From Muricea muricata (taxonomy: Eukaryota > Cnidaria > Anthozoa > Malacalcyonacea > Plexauridae): a stretch of 64,000 nt of DNA. Below, piece by piece: positions 13,101-24,089 of the stretch (position 1 is the first letter of the stretch; the number at the start of each line of letters is the position of its first letter). Where the stretch lies: the NCBI GenBank assembly GCA_963855995.1, contig OY979718.1:59932564-59996563 (forward strand). The letters are read 5' to 3'. Below the pieces are notes generated by a model. It saw only the letters and a list, made by a program, of their open reading frames with translations. It ran no database searches and was not told the origin of the DNA. Made by a program: the position numbers and the translations under genes.

Positions 13101-13408
13101 TAAGTTCATGGTTAATTAGTTATATGTTAAGTAAAATTTAACAACAGCTTTTACAATTTTTTATTTTCTTGGAAACGAAAAATATTTTAGTTGTAAAAAA
13201 ACTAAATAATTTGAATAGCTTTCAAGCGGACTTTGATTAACTGGAACTCCATCAACCAAGAGAAGAAACTGAAACATTATTTTGATTTAACCTGCTTTAA
13301 ACATAAATATTGAGTACCTTTATTTGATTTCTTTTCTTTACCCCAAGTGGAATTCACTGTCACTGCTAAAAAGGCAGCGAAAAGGAAAGCGTATTTTAAT
13401 GGTAACAT
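954..13408 (-). CDS. Secreted vWA - TSP1 - discoidin (F5/8C) adhesion protein, nine exons, 3' end unresolved
   Basis: Predicted extracellular adhesion or matrix protein. Exons on the minus strand: 13408-13318, 12500-12450, 11508-11407, 11046-10861, 10334-9906, 9306-9124, 7736-7593, 6688-6495 and 1113-954. Together they give 1540 nt, 513 codons plus one base. Order: signal peptide, Lys-rich linker, vWA (about residues 83-285), TSP1 (about 290-347), F5/8C (about 349-510). Every junction has GT..AG and the phases match throughout. vWA is entered and left in phase 1, and so is TSP1, the classic exon-shuffling arrangement. Cnidarian proteins of related make-up include coadhesin-like skeletal-matrix proteins; whether this one acts in matrix or cell adhesion is inference. 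The 5.4-kb intron before the last resolved exon is filled with transposons. Confidence 0.87.
1708..1784. repeat. Tandem 7-bp repeat, GCTGTTA
   Basis: About eleven uninterrupted head-to-tail copies of the heptamer GCTGTTA with one TTGGC variant. It lies in the large intron of the vWA gene. Confidence 0.95.
2682..3278 (+). pseudogene. C2H2 zinc-finger transposon protein, truncated
   Basis: The open frame starts after a TGA near 2680, without a clear ATG. It begins with one C2H2 finger (CSQCEKVFKSKGGLTRH...H, spacing C-x2-C-x12-H-x4-H), followed by a charged region. It ends with ERGPLSYAAGYVISKLF, a motif seen near the C-terminal RNase-H-like part of several cnidarian and fish DNA-transposon proteins. 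The frame then stops and later sequence is degraded. Probable role: transposase or accessory DNA-binding protein of the 2255-4989 element. Family assignment is by motif memory and moderate. Confidence 0.6.
3958..4766 (-). pseudogene. THAP-domain protein gene of the TIR transposon, broken
   Basis: Two exons: 4766-4518 and 4394-3958, with a GTAAGT donor and a TTTTTGCAG acceptor. Exon 1 encodes a THAP zinc-binding domain: MVGSN, HGCPTSR, then KEWLRIILR and LCERHFKPEC (the C2CH 'C..HF'). The first zinc-ligand Cys seems to be replaced by Trp (SNWALHGC), and a one-base shift follows before the IPVVGE segment. Exon 2 has a stop after KNRWRI and continues in another frame (VFAYKWPIPDDHEIY) to a TGA at 3958. 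Two frame breaks and the lost ligand make it a pseudogene. Confidence 0.72.
5848..5911. repeat. Two tandem copies of a hairpin motif, GTACGC..GCGTAC-CTATTTTT
   Basis: The sequences CTGTACGCGTAGCGTACC and ATGTACGCATAGCGTGCC are 35 bp apart, each followed by a T-run. The same motif is at 45141-45167 and at the right end of the 48562-50404 insertion, so it probably marks one end of a mobile family. Confidence 0.6.
6495..6688 (-). CDS. Exon 8 of vWA gene: middle of F5/8C domain
   Basis: Encodes the domain core: AWCAEH, QEQYIQIDLKLPIKIAKVGSQG (the 'IQVDL' strand and 'I.GI.TQG' turn) and FYKFNYSEDGRTWKQY (the 'Y.L.YS.DG..W' strand). Donor CCAAG then GTAAAT, phase 0. Confidence 0.87.
6842..7519. 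mobile_element. Fold-back MITE, copy 1, interrupted by a TTAA MITE
   Basis: An inverted-repeat element with ends like GGCCATTTCGCAATTAGAC and inner AAACAATTTTAGC. A second, uninterrupted copy lies at 46840-47230. The right arm of this copy is split by the TTAA-type MITE at 7093-7486. Located in the intron between exons 7 and 8 of the vWA gene. Confidence 0.8.
7093..7486. mobile_element. MITE with TTAA target duplication
   Basis: 394 bp including TTAA at both ends. Terminal inverted repeat AAGGTGGCTCGATAGTC. The uninterrupted relative at 46840-47230 reads AAATTTAAAAGTTTG at the same place, giving the empty TTAA site. TTAA duplication is known for piggyBac and Kolobok groups; which one is not determinable here. 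Confidence 0.88.
7593..7736 (-). CDS. Exon 7 of vWA gene: first part of F5/8C (discoidin) domain
   Basis: It starts with the domain's first Cys (CPNGF) and the typical 'I.D.QMSASS' strand (VVIDNNQMSASS), then a GDPTILRLHGPGNG loop. It ends in phase 1 at GCAG then GTAATC, joining exon 8 to give the AWCAEH segment common to F5/8C domains. Confidence 0.85.
8287..8750. mobile_element. Palindrome-ended MITE, copy 1 (inverted partner at 60157-60702)
   Basis: Matches 60157-60702 in reverse orientation from GTTATATGTAAACAAC through the CATCAGGGGA palindrome and CGCTAACGGGGGACC to the AATTAATGAGTTGGAG end. Many blocks are near identical, with several indels. Confidence 0.85.
8922..9101. repeat. Short tandem duplication and C-run
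   Basis: The block AATTAGCTTTATATTTGAAT is duplicated head to tail near 8922-8962, followed by a G-run. A C-run of about 12 lies at 9089-9100. No coding content; intron between exons 6 and 7. Confidence 0.85.
9124..9306 (-). CDS. Exon 6 of vWA gene: thrombospondin type-1 repeat
   Basis: One exon holds exactly one TSP1 repeat: WSSWSPWSQC (Trp ladder, C-mannosylation-type WxxW), then TASCGGGTKVRLRRC and the Cys-containing end ACNIYPC. Six cysteines are present. Acceptor TTTTTTACAG; donor GATG then GTGAGT. Phase 1 at both ends. Confidence 0.9.
9906..11046 (-). CDS. Exons 4-5 of vWA gene: von Willebrand factor A domain
   Basis: Exon 4 (11046-10861) has the start of the domain, with strand beta-1 and the metal-site motif D-x-S-x-S read as DSSES after PLDLVIAL. 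Exon 5 (10334-9906) has the rest, including the Thr-loop region GGTRTDVALSKAL, the central strand KVLLVVTDN and a late strand YEVITFGVGI. All key MIDAS positions (DxSxS, Thr, Asp) appear present, so metal-dependent ligand binding is plausible. The intron between them is phase 1 and the pair is bounded by phase-1 introns. Confidence 0.88.
11407..11508 (-). CDS. Exon 3 of vWA gene: charged linker
   Basis: 102 nt encoding a Lys/Glu-rich linker (TTKKSNKKWKEDEQ...). The acceptor is taken as GTAG before TTCAG rather than the CAG five bases on, because only that gives the phase needed from exon 2. The donor is CAG then GTATAA. Confidence 0.68.
12032..12171. mobile_element. Fold-back MITE, about 140 bp
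   Basis: Starts CATGGGT and ends ACCCATG, with long complementary arms (AGATTTATTTCTCGTGTTGA against TCAACACAAGAAATAAATCT) around a centre containing TTCGCTGCGCTCACTCG. It lies in the intron between exons 2 and 3 of the vWA gene. Confidence 0.85.
12450..12500 (-). CDS. Exon 2 of vWA gene: charged linker
   Basis: A 51-nt exon after the acceptor TTTTAG, encoding a Lys/Asn/Pro-rich linker (NVLENDKPKNAIKPK). It enters and leaves in phase 1. The donor (GTTGGA) is weak, so this exon is less sure than its neighbours, but only this reading keeps the frame into exon 3. Confidence 0.62.
13318..13408 (-). CDS. Exon 1 of vWA gene: start codon and signal peptide
   Basis: The ATG at 13408 opens a short basic n-region followed by a hydrophobic core (YAFLFAAFLAVTV) and a small-residue region ending near STWG, a typical signal peptide. 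It then becomes Lys-rich (KEKKSNK). The exon is 91 nt and ends in phase 1 at AAAG then GTACTC. This start was chosen because it gives the secretory leader and a phase that fits the next exon. Confidence 0.8.
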
Positions 13409-16400
13409 TCTCCTGGAGAATATATCTAATAATTAACTGTTCATTTGATACTGATTTTATTGAAAATTTTACTACCAGTAAGAAACGGGAAGAAAATTTG
13501 TTTTGTTGTTGATACCTGAATATCAACGAATGAAACGCAATTGTTTACGTTGAGTTGAAGTGATGCTCGAAAGTTTACAGATACCGCACAAACCCGCGAG
13601 TCTGTTTTCTCACGGTCACCTGTCAAAGTGCAGGTAAGTATATATAACTACAGTTACATTGATACAGTGGAAAGCATGTAAGTGCACGCAGGAAATTGTA
13701 TCTGTTATTTAGAATTTCAAAATTAAGCTAGTGAACAAGAACTTCTTACGTGAATCTTCTAAAAAAGGTTATGGGTATAGGAATGTCTTGAATAATTTTT
13801 TTGAATAATACTCGTGGACCTCCGGAGTGCAAAAATCAAATATAGATGTGTTTCCGAACAGAATACTGCAGCAAAGACACTAAGTTGACCTTACTAGCTG
13901 TTGCATAGTGGTTTCCAGTTCAGGAATGTACAAGGAAGAAAATCATACAAACTCGAGGATCGATTGACGTTATATATTGTACTGAAAATTACCAGTGAAC
14001 GTCTCAAATTGCTATCAAATTGTCTTTAATTCAAGTTTTATATTCATCTATCTGTGTTATAATTACACCCTAGGCCTAGTAGTCTTGGGATTTCATTTAA
14101 TGAAACTTACACATACGTTACGCCTACAGGCAGGATTTCGCCGGGATGCTTTATTATCAAGGTTTATATTACATCGCTTTATGACTAACGAATTCACGAC
14201 GGAATGATTTCGTCGTTTAGTTAACAAAACTATTCATGCAGTCCATTGATGGAATGCGATTCAGAAACCAATTTCGTCCGCATTCCTGTGACGGTCACAT
14301 CCACGCTCTCCCCCGCCCGCTCATATCACACTGGGAGGAAGTCATAGTTGTGATAGGCCTCACTTCTTTTCATTTATTTTAGATTTTTTTCAAAATCGAA
14401 AATCCTCAGTAAAGCTTGAACTTTATTTTTCTCAGACATTTTTACTGTACATCACGCACTAAACACACATAATTAAATCGCCCACCGCGTGAAAAATGAT
14501 TAGCTGTTGTTTGAATAGTTATTTTTTCACATTTCATTGCTACTTCCTTGGTTACATAATAACCTGTATGCGATAGTTGTTTGCAGATTGTCTTATGTCT
14601 ATATACCTTGATAATAACTCACATCGACATAAATTGTAATTTAAATAAAACGAATAAAAAATTATGTCTGATAAAAATTCGTTGCGAGTTATTAGGAAGT
14701 TATGTCGTAGTTTGTTGTCATGTTCCCAGAGAGCCGGTGTTTATGGAATACAGAAATAGTTAAGCGATAGTTCTAAAGCTGAAATAGCTTTCTAACTATT
14801 TGATAAAATACACATTAACACTCAATTAAAATTTAAAATGCTCTAACTGTTGCTGTGCTAGCTTCATGCAATAAAGATAAATCACAATAAATGGCTTTTA
14901 TAATTCTTAATCATTAATAATTCAATCTGCTATACATTAGTGAGAATCGGATTAAATTTAAAGAAAAAAAAAGGTTTTTCTAGATAGACTAAGAGCCTTG
15001 CTTTAGAAATAGATATGCATAATAATGGTATTTATGTATTTTATCAAATAAAATATCTGAAATTGAGTAAAAATTTTATGTCTGTTTCCACGTTGTTGTT
15101 CTAGCTAATGGCAAGAGAATGCTCGAAATGCTGCTTATAAAGATAAGAAACTAAAGCTGTGGGCGAATATTTTAGTTCAAGATCGAACAGTTAGATAACG
15201 CAAGAAGGTAGCGAATAGGCCGCGCTTTGTTTATCATAGTTGGAAATTGCAGCATTACTCTCTCCTTCTCAAGACTATGCAGTTGTAGTTGCAAAAATTT
15301 CTAGTCAGGCTTCTTTCTTTTCCCTGAGAACGAAGTCGTGGAGATGCGGTCCGAAAATTGGGTGCTTGTAAAAGGAGGGAGGGACGACAGATATTTGGAC
15401 TTGTATTTGGTTTGATCGGTCTGGTAAATTTTATCCATAGTTTGTTAAGATGTTGTAAATCAGCTGTCTTATTATTAATGCAGAGTTTATTAGTTTCGAA
15501 ACGTCGTAACGTGTAATTTGCACCGCCATGGCTGCCACTGGGCATTGTCATTTAAATCATCGCGAATTTTACTGAATTGAATTGCGTCACGAATATTTTA
15601 TGCTTAGGATTTCCATGACATGTACTGCACTTTATGATAGTCCTTATATGTATGCTTAGCCTAAGTTTATCTGATTTACGAGATAAAATATGACCCATAA
15701 ACCAAATCATGCCAACAAATCCACTGTCGGATATGCTATATAGCTTCTGGCAGGTATATGATTTATTGATATAATTCGAGTTTTCTAGTTTCTACATATA
15801 TCATTTCTCGTTTTATCATGCTTGCCTAATAACGTATTAAAGAGAAAAGATTTGTTTGAATGGTTTCTCAAAGACATGGATCACTTTAGTGGTTCATTTT
15901 GTTAACATTTGGCTATAGAAAGAGAAGCAGAACGTTGAGGTTGCATGCAGGTTTAAATAGTTTGAATTTTATTTGAAAAATAATGTCAAATTCCCCATTT
16001 CTTGCACGATTTTGATATAAAATGATGAGCTCATTATTTTAGAGTGTCTATATTTATTTTATTTATCTAACGTAGTAGCCAACTATCTATATTTCCTGTA
16101 TCTATATACAAGAATCTAAATTTACTATACATATATTCCTTTATCTATAGAGTAGCAGAAAGCGGTTTCCTTTATGATATTGAATTATATACCTTGCTAC
16201 ATAAAATAATCATGCAGTTTCTGTTAAATTCAAAGACCGTTAAAATTATGCCAGAAGTACATGACTTGTAACTAATTATTGTTATTGCTGTGAAAAGCGG
16301 ATTAAATTTTTTTCTCCCAAACAAGAAGTTTGCAACAGGGAAATTACAAACCCTATGCAATGTTTCGCGGATATTAAATTTTTTAATTTGCATTGGCAAA

Positions 16401-17561
16401 GGAATTGGTACAGTTTGCTCGCTTAAAGGCTGGCTTTTATGTATTCAAATCTTGTTAAATGTAACTGCAAAAAATAAATATTACGTCATATTCCGTCGCC
16501 CTGAACGTGCATGGCGCATTTATTTTTGCCCAGTCCCTAGTAGTTGAGTGGAACTGTTTCGATTATTAGCAGGTGGGACTCCCCGCTTTATTTTCGTCAA
16601 AAGATGCTATTGTAATAGAGGACACATAACTTATGCATATAGTGATTCCTGTGTTATATGTTTAAAAGTGTTAATTATAGCTACGTACATGATAGCCAAT
16701 GAAATAATCATAAATCATTATCTTGTCTGTCTTTTATGAAAGACATGAATGTCCCAAAGCTTTAAAGTTCCCCTGGTAGTTAAATAATCATATATACTCC
16801 TCGAAATAATATCATACTAGATAGTATACAGGAACTAGTTTGGCCGCGCAAAACAGAGAATGTGTTAAAAATGTCTAGTTGGTCTTGAATCGTGGTGAAC
16901 TTTTAGTTCTATTATATTCATGTCTCGTCTGCCGAGAAAAACTAATTACCATTATAACCAGTTTCATTCAAGGGGGATCTTCTGGTGGTAGACTGGCCTA
17001 TTAAATCGAATGTTGTCATGCTGCAGTTGAATTTTCAAAAATTACATTATCTGTACATGTGTAATGGTATCATATCCACATTCGTTCATACTTTACATAC
17101 TTGTAATATACAAGCAAAAGATCGCATGTCAACTTTTCGCACCTGTTCATTGTCAATAGTTTATTATACTTCTATTCTTTTTAAGTATGACACTATTGAT
17201 ATATACATGTAATTTGTTGCTTTACAGCATTCAAATCTAAAGAGTTATCTAGCAAAGCCAAAGGCTTTTAATTTATGTCCTGTCAAAAACTTATGCTGTT
17301 TCGATATGCCGTACTATCTGAGTACATCACTGGAAAGCGGATTAAGGTCGTCGTTCTACGCAGGAAGTTGAATACATAGTTTTTGCATTAGCTTCACATT
17401 AGTGCTAAAATATAGCAAACACACAATATAATTTTTCATTGCCCACTCAACAAACATTGCTATATAATTCCTCATTTCTTCATCCTTTAAATTTCTGGCT
17501 TTATAAGTAATTTGAAATTTATTCGTCATTTATTTTATAGTACACAGACATCACGAATTCT
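13409..17561. other. Intergenic, no gene recognised
   Basis: Upstream of the minus-strand vWA gene. AT-rich, with only short open frames (for example 15255-15551 and 16290-16547) lacking domain motifs, splice context or codon character. No tRNA or rRNA seen. Confidence 0.6.
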
Positions 17562-17690
17562 TTAGCTTAGGATATCCGGTTTCTGTTTACGTGGGGGTAG
17601 GTCGTCACCATAGTTTGCATCTTCGCCAGGCCAAAGTTTCTCTAGGCTTACATCTTGACTTATATCAAATACAATAAAAATAAATTTAAA
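17562..17690 (-). CDS. Possible terminal exon of an unidentified gene
   Basis: On the minus strand a pyrimidine-rich acceptor (TTTTTTTCCAG) at 17691 is followed by an open frame ending EKLWPGEDANYGDDLPPRKQKPDILS and a TAA. An AATAAA follows about 30 nt downstream. The acidic, proline-containing tail looks more like real coding than the surrounding DNA. No upstream exon could be linked, so this is tentative. Confidence 0.3.
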   Translation of the reverse strand, partial: FKFIFIVFDISQDVSLEKLWPGEDANYGDDLPPRKQKPDILS

Positions 17691-18345
17691 CTGGAAAAAA
17701 ATAACTCTAAACAGCACACAGTATATGTTCCCGCTAGATGTCTTGACATGTAGCCATAGACACATCAATTATATAATTCATCGTTCATTGACATTAACTT
17801 CGTAATAAAAGTGGTCAAAACTTTAGCAATGAATGAATGGCTACATTTTCATGTTATATTGTGATCAGGTTGCTGATTGTAAATATGGCTGATTCATTTT
17901 CATATAGCCCTAAAATAGCACAAAAATATTATAGGCATTTACACTACAACATTCAATCACATGTACTTTGCTTATAAACTACAACTAAGTATAAATAAAC
18001 AAATAAGTTAAATGGTTTTACTATTAAAATCAAAATTTCATCAATACATCCCAAAAATTGGGCGAGCATAAACTTTGTTGAAAGTACGTTTGGCACATTG
18101 TCTTAAAGGAACATAAGTAATAAGACAATTTATCCTGCTGGCACGTACTGGAACTCCAAAAAATGCAAATTAAGTTTTCGCCGTGTTTTTGTTATGAGAT
18201 CGCTGATTTTCTGGTTCCAGTGCTGTAACGCTCCTACAGGAACACCACTAAATTACTACATGTAAACAAATTTCATAGGACTGTTTTTAAACCAGGTGTC
18301 AAAAATAACTCGGATTACCTTATATGGGGGCGTTCGGTTATGGTG

Positions 18346-18352
18346 TATAAAA
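18346..18352 (+). promoter_or_regulatory. TATA box of the secreted Cys-rich protein gene
   Basis: TATAAAA lies 87 nt before the ATG of the next gene, leaving room for a start site near 18375-18380 and a 5' UTR of about 60 nt. Confidence 0.6.
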
Positions 18353-18438
18353 ACAATCGAACGAGGTAAACGGCAAAGGTTTGAAAACAACGGTTAATTA
18401 GAGCAGTGAAGAAAGAACAGAGAGTGAAGGAATATAAA

Positions 18439-19213
18439 ATGGTATGGAATGAAACACATGTGAAAATAAAACTAAAATCTTTATCAGTTAACTATACGTG
18501 TGTAAAGTGACTTTCTAGCAAGAGTTTAAACGATGATCATGAACATGGACATTCGAAAAAGCACATCATGAAAATTTTCAATATACTAATAGTTTTCCTT
18601 AAGTGTCCATACGTTCATATGATGAATTTAATATAGGTTCTTACAGCAGAAGATTACAACTGATCGATTAGATTTAGAGTTCAACAAAAAATTTGCAATT
18701 TTCCGAGATGGAGTTTCTAAAATAGCTGCGAGTGGTTTCTGAACCTTATTTCTTTTTTTCTAGAATACTCAATTTCATGCATTTCTGATGGTTGTCGTGT
18801 GTCTCGTCGTTGCCAATGCTCTCCCGGTTAAGCGATCTACAGCAGGAACATCATGCCGTAAGAGTAAAGGCACTATTAACCTGTATGATAGCATACCAAC
18901 GAACATCAATAACTTGACATGTCATGATACAGATGACTGCTTTTCGGCCTTTGCTTCCGTTATGGTGTTTAACAAGAAAAGCAAAAAAATGGATTCATTA
19001 AATATAGTGGTAGCTTGTATGAAGCGCGTACCTTGTCTTCACGGAAAAAAGGACATTAAAAAGTCTCATAAAGTTGACGCAAGCACATCCTACTCTGTGT
19101 TCGCGGGTTGCAATAAAGCTAAAGATGAAATTTCAATCGTGTTACCTAGGTGGAAAAATGGAGCCTGGATATATGAAAAAGTCGTCTACGACTGCAGATG
19201 TCCTTGCAGTTAA
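18439..19213 (+). CDS. Small secreted cysteine-rich protein, unknown function, two coding exons
   Basis: The first coding exon is only the ATG at 18439-18441, followed directly by GTATGG. The intron ends at TTTTTTTCTAG (18763), and exon 2 (18764-19213) continues in phase 0 to a TAA, giving about 150 residues. Residues 1-22 form a signal peptide (FHAFLMVVVCLVVANA), followed by a dibasic KR that may be a processing site. The mature part has ten Cys, ending in the cluster VYDCRCPC, which suggests a disulfide-rich fold such as a cystine knot; I cannot name a family. Without the short first exon the start would be the internal ATG at 18788, which shortens the leader. A TATA box lies upstream and AATAAA downstream. 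Confidence 0.72.
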
Positions 19214-19412
19214 ATATGAATCATCTATTAATTATGTATCATTATCACTATTATTTAAACCAACTTAATTAAATAACTACTACACTGTGGTCTTTTGGAT
19301 TTCAAGGAACCGGGTGTAACTTACAATGACAATGCATGACCAAATTATGTAAAAATATTAACATTAATGTACATACCTGATATTTTGTAATAGTGGTATA
19401 TTTATAAAAAAG

Positions 19413-19418
19413 AATAAA
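19413..19418 (+). terminator. Polyadenylation signal AATAAA
   Basis: Canonical AATAAA 200 nt after the stop of the secreted Cys-rich protein gene. Confidence 0.55.
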
Positions 19419-19439
19419 ATATATTGTCATGTATTAGTT

Positions 19440-22400
19440 ATAAGATGCTTGAATGATTTTCAATGGTATTTACACTGGGTGGATTGCAGTTGAGAGTGAA
19501 TTCAAAGATCGATAATTGGAGAGGCGAATATTCACATATTACTATAATTCAATTTGTTTTAAATCGGTTGTTTTTATGTCTGTGAACACGAATGCATACC
19601 TCTTCCACCTCAATTATCAATCTACCGGCGCTACTGAATGACTGGATCAACGCGTGACCAGCTAACCTGCAAAGCAGCACGAGAAAGAAACAACTCAACA
19701 AAGAAACAACAATGTTTAGTCACTACAGTTTTTAAATGTGATTTCCCCGCACATACAAACGACGAGAGCGACAACAAAAATGCAAATTACGTTCTCCCCA
19801 CTGAGCTAACTCTATGTATACTGATGTTTGGAGATTGCTCTCCTATATCTTTCGTCAGTCAAAAAGTGTAGCTACAAATATGGCGGTTGCGTGACGTAAA
19901 ACGTCTCATTTGACATCACAGTCTACGTATTTTCAGGTGATTTAATTGATTAATTTACCAATTGAGCAAGCCAGGACTGAATTAAATATGTGTATAGTCG
20001 TCATTCTACCTCGTTTTGACACACTTTATGTAGTTATTACATGTATTTTGTCTGTAATGTAACTTATGTTTTAGTAGAGTATTCGGTGGGACTTAATAAG
20101 AAACTTAATTATGTTCTGTTGTCCTTACCTGCGATATATTTATTGTGGAGCATTAAAAAAATGATTACAGCAATTAGCGACTGCTATTTTAAAGTTTACA
20201 CTCCCGCCTGTAGTGTGCAAGCGGAAGTTTCCGAATCAGACATTCAGCCATGTCAGTTTGTCTTCGAATTTTATTCAGTAGCTATGCCCAAAATCCACTA
20301 TAAAATATTTTGAAAATTCCAAGGAATTCAGTCTCGGCATATCAGAACGGAATCTAAATAACCATGCACATGTAAAATTATTTTGCTGAAACGTCCATTA
20401 ATTCGACCAAGTAGAAGTTTATTTGCATAAGGTTGGAAACTCATGGAAATTTCCAGGTTTTTAACAGTAAAGAATTCGCTGCAATTCACTGCAGCTTCTT
20501 TAATATCTAATATACATTGCAGCATAGAAAGGATTTTTGAGCCGAATGGTCAAAATTTTAGCTGTAGTGAAATGAATGCATCTTATTAATTAGCGACGTT
20601 AATTGTTTGTCGGGAGAGGTAAATGAGTAATGGAATTTCTTATCTTTTTCACTGCTTTAATTAATGCTATAAAGTGAACACATATGATTTCGACCGGTTA
20701 TTTTCATTCGATTCGTATTTTCTCATTTTTTCTTTAAACCTCACAAAATGGTGACATTCGAAAGCTCAAACCTCTAGTTTCGCCTGTGAAAGAATGATTT
20801 CTCTAGATTAAATAATGAACGCGTCAGAGCACTCCAAATTCCCATTACCATTACCCACTAACTTTAAATGGCTTAAATCTGCAAAGTTTGTTGCGTTTGA
20901 GGGGAAAATACTCGCTTTTTATGCGTGGTAAACTTACAAATAATAGCCTGGATTGAAAGATATTGTAATACCGTTTAACATGGTATGGTTTTTTTTTGTA
21001 AATAGCTTATACGAAACTAGAGAGTATTCTTCGCAAAATTCATTAATTTCTTTGAAAGAATCAGGGGGGTTGCGTATTTTGACGCGGGCTCACGTTAGCT
21101 GTGATCAACAAGAACGTCATGAGAATAAGTCATAAGTAGATTGCTCCGCCATGTTTTCAACCTCGTACCCAGGGCTTTTTGGTGATCCTGCGGCCATTAG
21201 TAGCTACATTATAACAGGGAAAGTACCGGTATATGTTTTCAAGTCAAGGCTTTGACTTTCAGAATTTAAATGCCTCATTACTAATGCTAATTAAAGCTCG
21301 TTTCCCGCTTCAATCGCATCGTACAGGGTGTATCAGGCGGCACGAGATCTTACACACTTGGGAATTTTAGAACGTTATCGACTCACCCTGTGTAGCGAAA
21401 CGTAACGCATTCTATTGTATTAATATCACTAATTTGCTCTGCCTGAGGCAATCCCGAAACAATAAACTAGTACGCTACGTTCCCCATGATGCGTAAGAAA
21501 GTGTATCTTTGGAATTAAGCTTTAGTCTTTGTCGAAATTGTTTTCTTGCCTGTAACTAGCCAGTAACAACTTTTTAGGAAGCTAGGTTATAGTCATCCCC
21601 ATCGGCTACTTCTACCATTGGAGGATTCAAGAATTCCTATTGTTGGATTTGGCAGAAAAGCTAAATAAATAAATAAATAAATAAATAAAACTCAACACAC
21701 ATGCGCGTGACGATGAGGGACTACAGTTAGAAATTCATATCAGTCGTACAGCATTATAGTAAAATAAAAAGATGAAAAACAGAGCAGGAACTAGCCTTTA
21801 AATTGAAGAGGTGAATATTAATTAAAGGCGTATAAAACTATACAGGGGTATAAAAAAGGTAATTTTATCTTTGGAGTGCTCTAAGGCGTTCATTATTTAT
21901 TCTACAAAATTTATTTTTTGCAGCCGGAAAGATCGAGCTTTTAGCTTTCGATTGTCACAATATGAGCAAATGCAAATCAAAAAACCCCCGCATATTTCTT
22001 CTGGCATTATTACAGGCTAATTTAATTTCACTCATCACAAATACCAATTAACTCGCTAGCTCGTTGCGAGCGATTTCATGCAATCACACTGCTTGGCAGC
22101 TCATTCTAATTAGATACAAGCACCCGCAGCCGGCTTGCGAGTTGATTTTCCGATGAGTGGAAATTAGAGTTTAAGGCAGCGAATAAGAGATTAATAATTA
22201 ATTACCACAAAACCTAAAAGTTTTCATTTTTAATTCCAAAATGGCTTTATATTAGAACTGATTTTTAAAAAAATAACTAACGGCGGAAAATAACTAACGA
22301 TTTCGAGGGCAATTTACCTGACTCTTACCCTAAATAGTAAAACAGTTGAGATTATCTGTCCTAAATGAAGTGCATACAAACTCATATATATACAGAGATA

Positions 22401-22750
22401 TGCTTATACGCGTTAGCCTATTCAGTAAAGGACTGGGCTGTATATTAGAAACGAAAATCCTAATTAATCAATTAAACAATATATAAATAAATATATGCAG
22501 ACTAATAGGAGTGTCAAACCAATCAATTTTTTTTTCTAGTCGCCGTTTAATTCAGGCGACACTGTTTCATTCTGTATTGGGGAACAGCCAGCTGCTCAAA
22601 TAACAGTCAGAGATAGGGCAAATCTTCAACAATGCTCTTTCTTTTTTTATTGTTTTGGCCTTTGGTTGCTAAAGTGTTTCAGTCTTAACGAAGCTAATGA
22701 TGAGATTCATAAAACCTACAAACGCTTAAATAAAATAAAAATCTTTAAAC
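19440..22750. other. Intergenic, no gene recognised
   Basis: AT-rich sequence with short frames only. It contains the (AAAT)n microsatellite listed separately. A block at 22616-22650 (CAAATCTTCAACAATGCTCT and on) resembles the centre of the TIR MITE at 53585-53731. Confidence 0.6.
21662..21689. repeat. (AAAT)n microsatellite
   Basis: Seven uninterrupted AAAT units. Confidence 0.95.
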
Positions 22751-22799
22751 GAATGTTGTACCCGTCTCGAGGCAGACAATAGATTCAGATGTACGTATG

Positions 22800-23640
22800 T
22801 AAAACTTTATTTAATGACGCTAGCCCCATCAGCAAATGCTGGTTTCCGTAGAGGGCGTTTTAATATATAATTATTTACAAAATATTCACCTCTGGTGTGA
22901 CCCGTATTATATTTATAAATGAGTGGACAGAACTTGCTAATTTTGCATTCGGTGGAAGACTGTTCCACAGTTTTGCCCCACTATAATTAAAACTTTTTTT
23001 GAGAAACTCTCTTTTCGGTTTTGGGAGAGCTAAGTTGGTTTGGCTATTCCTGAGATCATATAATTAGTTTGCCAGATGTTTCTCCTTATTAGAGATTCTT
23101 TTAGGTTAGGTCCCGTATAATCATTCAGAATTTTATATATCAGTAGTGATTTACTTATTCGCCTCCTCTTCTCCAGTTCATTCCAGCTTAGGGAACGGAG
23201 AACATCAGCAGATCTAGTATCGAAGCTAACCCCGGCGATTATTTTCGATTATATTTCGAGTCTTATTACATACTCCCCATAGGGGTGAGCAGTAATTAAA
23301 GTAAAGCTGAGTTAAAGCACTATATATTGTTTGTAAGGTATAGGCGGGAACATATGGTTTGATACGTTTCATCAATCCAATACCCGCCCCAATCTTTTTT
23401 AAAATCATTTCAATAAGATCATTCCACTCAAGGCTTTCGTCCAGGCTCACTCCAAGGCAGCCCGCATACGTGGAAAGATTTATTGAGGTTTCCGTAATAA
23501 GTTCTTGTAATTGGTCCAAAAGGCGTTCGCAAGTATACACATTAAAAGTACTTTTTGAATAATTTATTTTGACTTCGCGCAAAACACAATTGCACAAAAT
23601 AATTTGCACCGGAAGGATAATTTGGATATAACCAAACAAC
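22800..23640 (-). pseudogene. LINE fragment: C-terminal end of reverse transcriptase ORF
   Basis: The minus-strand frame 23639-23226 contains the 'thumb' pattern of APE-type LINE RTs: YAGCLGVSLDESLEWNDLI, then KRIKPYVPAYTLQTIYSAL and YFNYCSPLWG. After a break near 23250 it continues in other frames with SLLIYKILNDYTGPNL and a 'WN.LP'-like end typical of the C-terminus of CR1/L2/jockey-like elements. The 5' part is missing and several stops are present. A separate, older copy from the LINE at 28126-37496. Confidence 0.78.
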
Positions 23641-24089
23641 CAAATGCAAGAGCATCAGAGCATGCGCAAGAAAATCGGAATGCGAATACTAATTTTATCG
23701 CTCCCCCAGCGCTAGAGAAAAAGGAAATTAAGGCTCTCTACTCACAGGGTAGAAGGAGCTTCAGGTTTGCATTGCTGGTCTATCATTGCTAATGATACTA
23801 CACTGATGAACTCTTACGTCATCATCTTGTGTTGAATTATTTTCAAGTGCGACGCTATTCATAAACTCATCATTATCTGACTCCATTTAATGTATTAAAG
23901 CTTTTGATTTGACCACTACGACAACAAAACAGACAAACAAGTAATTGTGTGGGAGAAATGGGTCGTTGGGGGTGAAGTACTCCGGTAGTAAAAGTTAATT
24001 ACATAGCATTGTTAGTGTTATCATAGACTCATAAACATGCAAGATTGTATAACCTAGCGGGTGTATATTTGCCCGCTAGGCGGCTGAAG

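Noticed and set aside
15255..15551. 98-residue minus-strand frame as a gene
   Set aside because: No domain, no leader, no supporting signals; length is within chance for this composition.
18439..19213. IL-17-like cytokine
   Set aside because: The C-terminal CRCPC is reminiscent, but the conserved IL-17 WxY and paired Cys positions are not seen.
20041..20313. 90-residue frame as a possible small membrane protein
   Set aside because: No splice or promoter context, no recognised motif and AT-driven composition.
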